Of a DNA stretch of 40,822 nucleotides, positions 37,482-40,822 are shown piece by piece. The notes beneath the pieces were generated by a model. That model had not been told where the DNA came from and did no database searches. It worked only from the letters and a program-made list of their open reading frames with translations. Within the stretch, counting starts at the first letter, position 1, and each line of letters opens with the position of its first letter. A program made the position numbers and the translations under genes. Origin of the DNA: Mollicutes bacterium (GTDB taxonomy: Bacteria > Bacillota_I > Bacilli_A > Izemoplasmatales > Izemoplasmataceae); NCBI GenBank assembly GCA_003553945.1, contig PWEL01000011.1, positions 1 through 40,822 of the forward strand, read 5' to 3'.

Positions 37482-39707
37482 CTACAGGGTTCTGAGCAGA
37501 CTTTCGAGCTCGTCAGCGTCGACAAGCACTTCACGCGCTTTAGAACCGAGATTTCCGGAGACAATGCCTGCGGATTCGAGGGATTCCACAATGTTCTGCG
37601 CGCGGTTGAAGCCGATACTGAACGTCTTGCTGATCTTGTTGATGGAGGCCTCCTGGCGGTCGACGACAAAGCGCGCAACATCAGGAAGCAATTCATCCTG
37701 TTCGAATGACTTAGTCGCATTCTCGACCAGTGCGTTCTCCGAGAATACATACTGCGGGGGTGCTTGATTGCGGATGAATTCGGTGACAGTCTCGATATCC
37801 TTTTCCGAGATGAAGGCGCCTTGTAGACGCGTCTTGTGATGCCCGGCCGTCATGTAAAGCATATCACCCTTGCCGAGCAATGTCTCGGCGCCGGTGGCAT
37901 CGAGAATGGTCTGCGAATCGATATGACTGGAGACGCTGAAAGCTATACGAGTGGGGATATTGGATTTAATAGTACCTTTGATGACATCCGTGGAAGGCCT
38001 CTGGGTGGCGATCAAGAGATGGATGCCGCAAGCGCGTGCCTTCTGGGTGATGCGCATGATCGCCTCCTCTACATGTTGCGAGGCCACCATCATCAGATCG
38101 GAAAGCTCATCGACGACGATGACGATATAGGGCATGCGTTCGGAATAATCCTCGATTTTTTCATTGTAACCGTCGATGTCCCGCACACGCAGCGCCTTGA
38201 ACATGTTGAAACGGCGTTCCATTTCTTCCATGACCCATTTAAGACCGGCGGTCGCGGCTTTTTCATCGCTGATGACAGGTGTGATGAGATGAGGCAGTTC
38301 ATTATAGATGGACAGTTCGACCATCTTGGGGTCGATGAGCATGAGTCGCAGGTCGCTGGGCTTATACTTGAGCAGGAGGCTCATGAGGATGGTGTGGATG
38401 CACACACTCTTGCCGCTTCCTGTCTGCCCGGCTATGAGCCCATGGGGCATGGACTTGATCGGCGCATAGATGGGCGTTCCGTCTATGTCTATTCCCAAGG
38501 CCACAGTCAAGGGCATGGCGGCCTGCTTGAACATCGAGCGGTCGACGACATTGAGAAAGTGGACGGTCTCAGGCTCTTCGTTCGGAACTTCGATTCCAAC
38601 GGTCTTCTTACCGGGGATGGGCGCCTGTATGCGGATGTGTTCGGCGCCGAGCTTCATCTTGATATTGTCATTGATCGCAGTGATCTTATTGAGCTTGACA
38701 CCTTTCTCCACGGCGATTTCATACCGGGTGACGGTGGGACCCTGAATATGTGCGTACACTCTAGCACCGATGCCGAACTCTTCAAATGTCTCATTCAATA
38801 TGTTCGTCTGCTTTTCGATGGATTCTGAAAGGTCCGGCGGGTCCTCGATCGAACGGTCCAGAAGGTCGATCGGAGGTATCTGATAATCCTCATAGGTCTT
38901 CTCCCCGGCCTTTATCATCTTTTCGGCTGCGCTTTTTGTTCTTTGAGGCCCATCTCCGGATGTCTCTGCATCCTGGGTCCTCGGTGGATCAAAAGCTGCC
39001 TCTTGTGACGTTTGTGTATCCTCGGAGGTCGGATATGCTTCGTGTTCACTTCCGCCATGCATCGCATGGGGCGAAGCCTCGGGGCGTTCGCTCTCATCGG
39101 GCCCGGCATGAGGACGGGGCGTTTCAAGGGAAGGCCGTTCGTCTTCGCGAATAGTTGCTTCGTCCTTGGGGGCGCTCTGGTCAGATGACTCAGCGGCCGC
39201 CTTGTCGGCTTCAGCTTTGAAATCGGGTTCATCCCGCTTTTCCTGATGAGGCGTCTTTTCGGGGGTTTCATCCGCCGCTTGATGTGATGCAGCTGCACTT
39301 TCAGCGGGGCGAAGGGCATCAGAAGGCTGGCCAGGCATTATTTTCGCTGTCATGGTCTTCTTCGGCGTGGACGCTGAGGTACGGGAGGCCATCACTTCAT
39401 CGAGGTCCTTGCCTTTCACAAGGTCGAATTCAGGATAAGCGGTGCCGTATTTCCTGACCCTCTCCTCTTTTGTAAGTTGCGGTTTGGTCCGGAAAGGGTC
39501 CAGCTTGTCCATATCCCGCCGTTGAGATGTCTTTATGGGCACGACCACTTCGTCTTTCACATTCTGGCCGAATATAGGTGAGACGAAACGGTTCGGCCGG
39601 TATTCTTGTCGTTTCTTCGCCGGCTTCTCCAGGATTTCATACACCTGAAACGGCTTGTCGTCAGGTGTGCGCTCATAAGGCGGTATGAGTTTTTTCTTGC
39701 GTTTCAT
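37482..39707 (-). CDS. sftA: Soluble FtsK/SpoIIIE-type DNA translocase (SftA-like)
   Basis: A hexameric ATP-driven DNA pump that clears chromosome ends from the division site. It is 741 residues from the ATG at 39707 (AAAGGA 5 bases upstream, ATGA overlap with the thioredoxin-like gene). No membrane helices are seen. An N-terminal basic stretch is followed by an acidic, Pro/Ser-rich linker (about 110-260). The alpha/beta motor has Walker A GQTGSGKS at 427-434, Walker B in IVIVVDELSDLM, and FSVSSHIDSQTILD. A C-terminal winged-helix gamma domain follows (about 672-735) that would read KOPS/SRS-type sequences. This architecture is like Bacillus SftA (YtpT) rather than membrane FtsK. Confidence 0.92.
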   Translation of the reverse strand: MKRKKKLIPPYERTPDDKPFQVYEILEKPAKKRQEYRPNRFVSPIFGQNVKDEVVVPIKTSQRRDMDKLDPFRTKPQLTKEERVRKYGTAYPEFDLVKGKDLDEVMASRTSASTPKKTMTAKIMPGQPSDALRPAESAAASHQAADETPEKTPHQEKRDEPDFKAEADKAAAESSDQSAPKDEATIREDERPSLETPRPHAGPDESERPEASPHAMHGGSEHEAYPTSEDTQTSQEAAFDPPRTQDAETSGDGPQRTKSAAEKMIKAGEKTYEDYQIPPIDLLDRSIEDPPDLSESIEKQTNILNETFEEFGIGARVYAHIQGPTVTRYEIAVEKGVKLNKITAINDNIKMKLGAEHIRIQAPIPGKKTVGIEVPNEEPETVHFLNVVDRSMFKQAAMPLTVALGIDIDGTPIYAPIKSMPHGLIAGQTGSGKSVCIHTILMSLLLKYKPSDLRLMLIDPKMVELSIYNELPHLITPVISDEKAATAGLKWVMEEMERRFNMFKALRVRDIDGYNEKIEDYSERMPYIVIVVDELSDLMMVASQHVEEAIMRITQKARACGIHLLIATQRPSTDVIKGTIKSNIPTRIAFSVSSHIDSQTILDATGAETLLGKGDMLYMTAGHHKTRLQGAFISEKDIETVTEFIRNQAPPQYVFSENALVENATKSFEQDELLPDVARFVVDRQEASINKISKTFSIGFNRAQNIVESLESAGIVSGNLGSKAREVLVDADELESLLRTL

Positions 39708-40042
39708 GAACATCCTTTATCCCCCTTTGCAAATGCTTCCTCCAGTCTGTTCTTCACCTCGAGGAAGTCAGGGCGCTCATCCCAGACGAGTTCTCCGATG
39801 CAGTCTCCTTGTGCGAAAAAGAAAAGATGCGGCGCGCTTTGTAATCCATACGCGCGTTCAAAATCATTCACCCGGCCGCGCTTCACTTCATAAAACTCAA
39901 TCCGTGGATACATCTTTTCCAGCGTCTGGATATAGCGCCTGGCCACATCGCATTCCAGGCAGAGGTCGCTGGAATAAAGCACGACACTTGCATGTTCATC
40001 GACGGCCTCTTCGAGCATCTCAGCTGTCTGAATCAGCGTCAT
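39704..40042 (-). CDS. Thioredoxin-like protein
   Basis: 112 residues from the ATG at 40042. C28 and C31 in SSDLCLECDVARRY form a CxxC, and SAPHLFFF near 77-84 gives the cis-proline strand of a thioredoxin fold. FEV/YEVKRGRVNDFERAYGLQ precedes it. It lacks the WCGPC sequence, so it is a divergent thioredoxin-like disulfide protein rather than a standard TrxA. It overlaps both the upstream membrane protein gene and the start of sftA, so it belongs to the operon. Partner unknown. Confidence 0.8.
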   Translation of the reverse strand: MTLIQTAEMLEEAVDEHASVVLYSSDLCLECDVARRYIQTLEKMYPRIEFYEVKRGRVNDFERAYGLQSAPHLFFFAQGDCIGELVWDERPDFLEVKNRLEEAFAKGDKGCS

Positions 40043-40766
40043 CGTCCTCGCCTTCCTCCAAAGCGCGCAGCTCTTGATCCACGAGGTCGAACTGCATGTC
40101 CTTGTCGAAGAGTTTCTTGGAATAGACCTTGCTTGTCTCTTCACCGACGACACCGATAATCATGAATGCAATGCGTGTGGACATGAAATCTATGCTGGTC
40201 TTGATAATCAGCTTCCTGAACCAGTAGGCGGGGTTGAAGATGTTGATCGCACCCATCGTGGCCTTGAAAGCCCTCCGCAGCTTTTTGTTGCGGGCGAATT
40301 TTACGACTTTTGTCTGTTCGATGCTCTTCTTCCGTTCATAAAGGGCGACCATGTGGGAGACCCGTACATTGCGGGTGCTCTTGAGAATCGGTTGCTCCAG
40401 AAGTTCTTCCACGCGTTTAGTGATATAATAGTTCAGATTGAGCATCTCATCCACAGTGAGTTCGAGCATGGGATGTTTTGCGTTAGGGAAATGATATTTC
40501 GAGATGTCTTCGACGAGTTCATAGGACAGGTCGAATATGGTTTTGGCATAGCCTTTTTCTTTCTTTTTATGCATACGCTTGAAGGTTTGTTGCTTGTCAG
40601 TGACCATCGCTTTTAAAGTGTCCTCATCGATGCTGTCGACAGGGTCGCTGTCCTTGCTCTTTATATTGCCGCGAAGGAAGAAATAGACATATAGCATGCT
40701 GAAAATCAAAAAGCCGAATGCAACGCCTAGTAAGAAATTTATAAGGTAGGTGGCTATGTCGGGCAT
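40020..40766 (-). CDS. Membrane protein of unknown function
   Basis: 248 residues from the ATG at 40766 (GAGGTG 6 bases upstream). One clear N-terminal membrane helix (about 7-31) is followed by a basic cytoplasmic-type region. A mildly hydrophobic stretch near 179-215 could be amphipathic or a second helix. The last 20 residues are almost entirely acidic (ALEEGEDDDADSDS). I do not recognise a family. It leads an operon with a thioredoxin-like gene and sftA, so a role at the membrane during division or in envelope upkeep is possible but unsupported. Confidence 0.85.
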   Translation of the reverse strand: MPDIATYLINFLLGVAFGFLIFSMLYVYFFLRGNIKSKDSDPVDSIDEDTLKAMVTDKQQTFKRMHKKKEKGYAKTIFDLSYELVEDISKYHFPNAKHPMLELTVDEMLNLNYYITKRVEELLEQPILKSTRNVRVSHMVALYERKKSIEQTKVVKFARNKKLRRAFKATMGAINIFNPAYWFRKLIIKTSIDFMSTRIAFMIIGVVGEETSKVYSKKLFDKDMQFDLVDQELRALEEGEDDDADSDS

Positions 40767-40784
40767 GTCTATCACCTCATATGC

Positions 40785-40814
40785 ATTATAGCACACATCT
40801 CTTCCTCTTGTCGT
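40785..40814 (-). promoter_or_regulatory. Promoter for the sftA-lepB operon
   Basis: TATAAT at 40790-40785 with ACGACA (4 of 6) at 40814-40809 and an 18-base spacer, placed just ahead of the GAGGTG ribosome site of the first gene. Confidence 0.55.
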
Positions 40815-40822
40815 CTTTAATA

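Noticed and set aside
37836-38828. A 330-codon plus-strand frame opposite sftA
   Set aside because: It is a shadow of the conserved FtsK motor; composition (Asp/His/Gly-rich) and lack of a ribosome site argue against a gene.

Overview
The window looks like a chromosomal housekeeping segment of a bacterium of the Bacillota, probably class Bacilli. The evidence is gene order: rpsB-tsf-pyrH-frr-uppS-cdsA-dxr-rseP-proS, lepB-rbgA-rnhB, rpiB next to the atp operon, and a FabK-type FASII cluster all follow Bacilli-type neighbourhoods. Promoters are of the TTGACA/TATAAT type and Shine-Dalgarno sites are strong (AGGAGG). UGA is used as a stop and UGG as Trp, so the standard bacterial code applies. 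Base composition is near 50% GC, with AT-rich intergenic stretches. Genus cannot be fixed by reading alone; a lineage near the Mollicutes/Erysipelotrichia branch of Bacilli is possible but unproven.

Layout: almost everything is on the minus strand, so read from high to low coordinates. 40766-34621 is an unknown membrane protein, a thioredoxin-like protein, a soluble FtsK/SftA translocase, lepB, rbgA, rnhB and tsaC. 34551-27239 is rpiB followed by a complete F1Fo ATP synthase operon (atpZ-I-B-E-F-H-A-G-D-C). 27156-25999 is a Dps with a PerR-like box, then birA. 25724-16596 is a full fatty-acid synthesis set: acpP, then accB-accC-accD-accA-fabH-fabK-fabD-fabG-fabF-fabZ, mostly joined by short start/stop overlaps. 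14740-16571 is the only plus-strand unit: a ClsC-like phospholipase D protein and a dUTPase. 14580-12303 is a cobalamin-riboswitch-controlled uptake operon. 12148-3203 is rpsB, tsf-pyrH-frr, and uppS-cdsA-dxr-rseP-proS. 3187-1 is an rRNA operon with three tandem promoters, 16S, a short tRNA-less spacer and the 5' part of 23S.

How the genes connect: BirA biotinylates AccB, which feeds the Acc/Fab enzymes. Two identical FabT-like palindromes lie upstream of acpP and accB and probably set lipid synthesis by acyl-ACP supply. UppS, CdsA and Dxr supply isoprenoid and phospholipid precursors. LepB, RseP and the ClsC-like protein act at the membrane. RpsB, Tsf, Frr, ProS, RbgA, TsaC and the rRNAs serve translation. 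The c-subunit carries most of a Na+-binding signature, so the ATP synthase may be sodium-coupled.

The most interesting system is the cobalamin operon. A B12 riboswitch controls a lipoprotein that appears to join a transcobalamin beta-like (DUF4430) domain to an alpha/alpha-barrel region. It is followed by a second, membrane-anchored DUF4430 protein and an ECF S-component. This is the domain set of human intrinsic factor in reversed order, beside a Bacillota-type vitamin transporter. Other points of note are a ProRS without its editing domain, a ribosomal protein S2 with a Rho_N/SAP-like tail, and an RbgA GTPase with altered G motifs.
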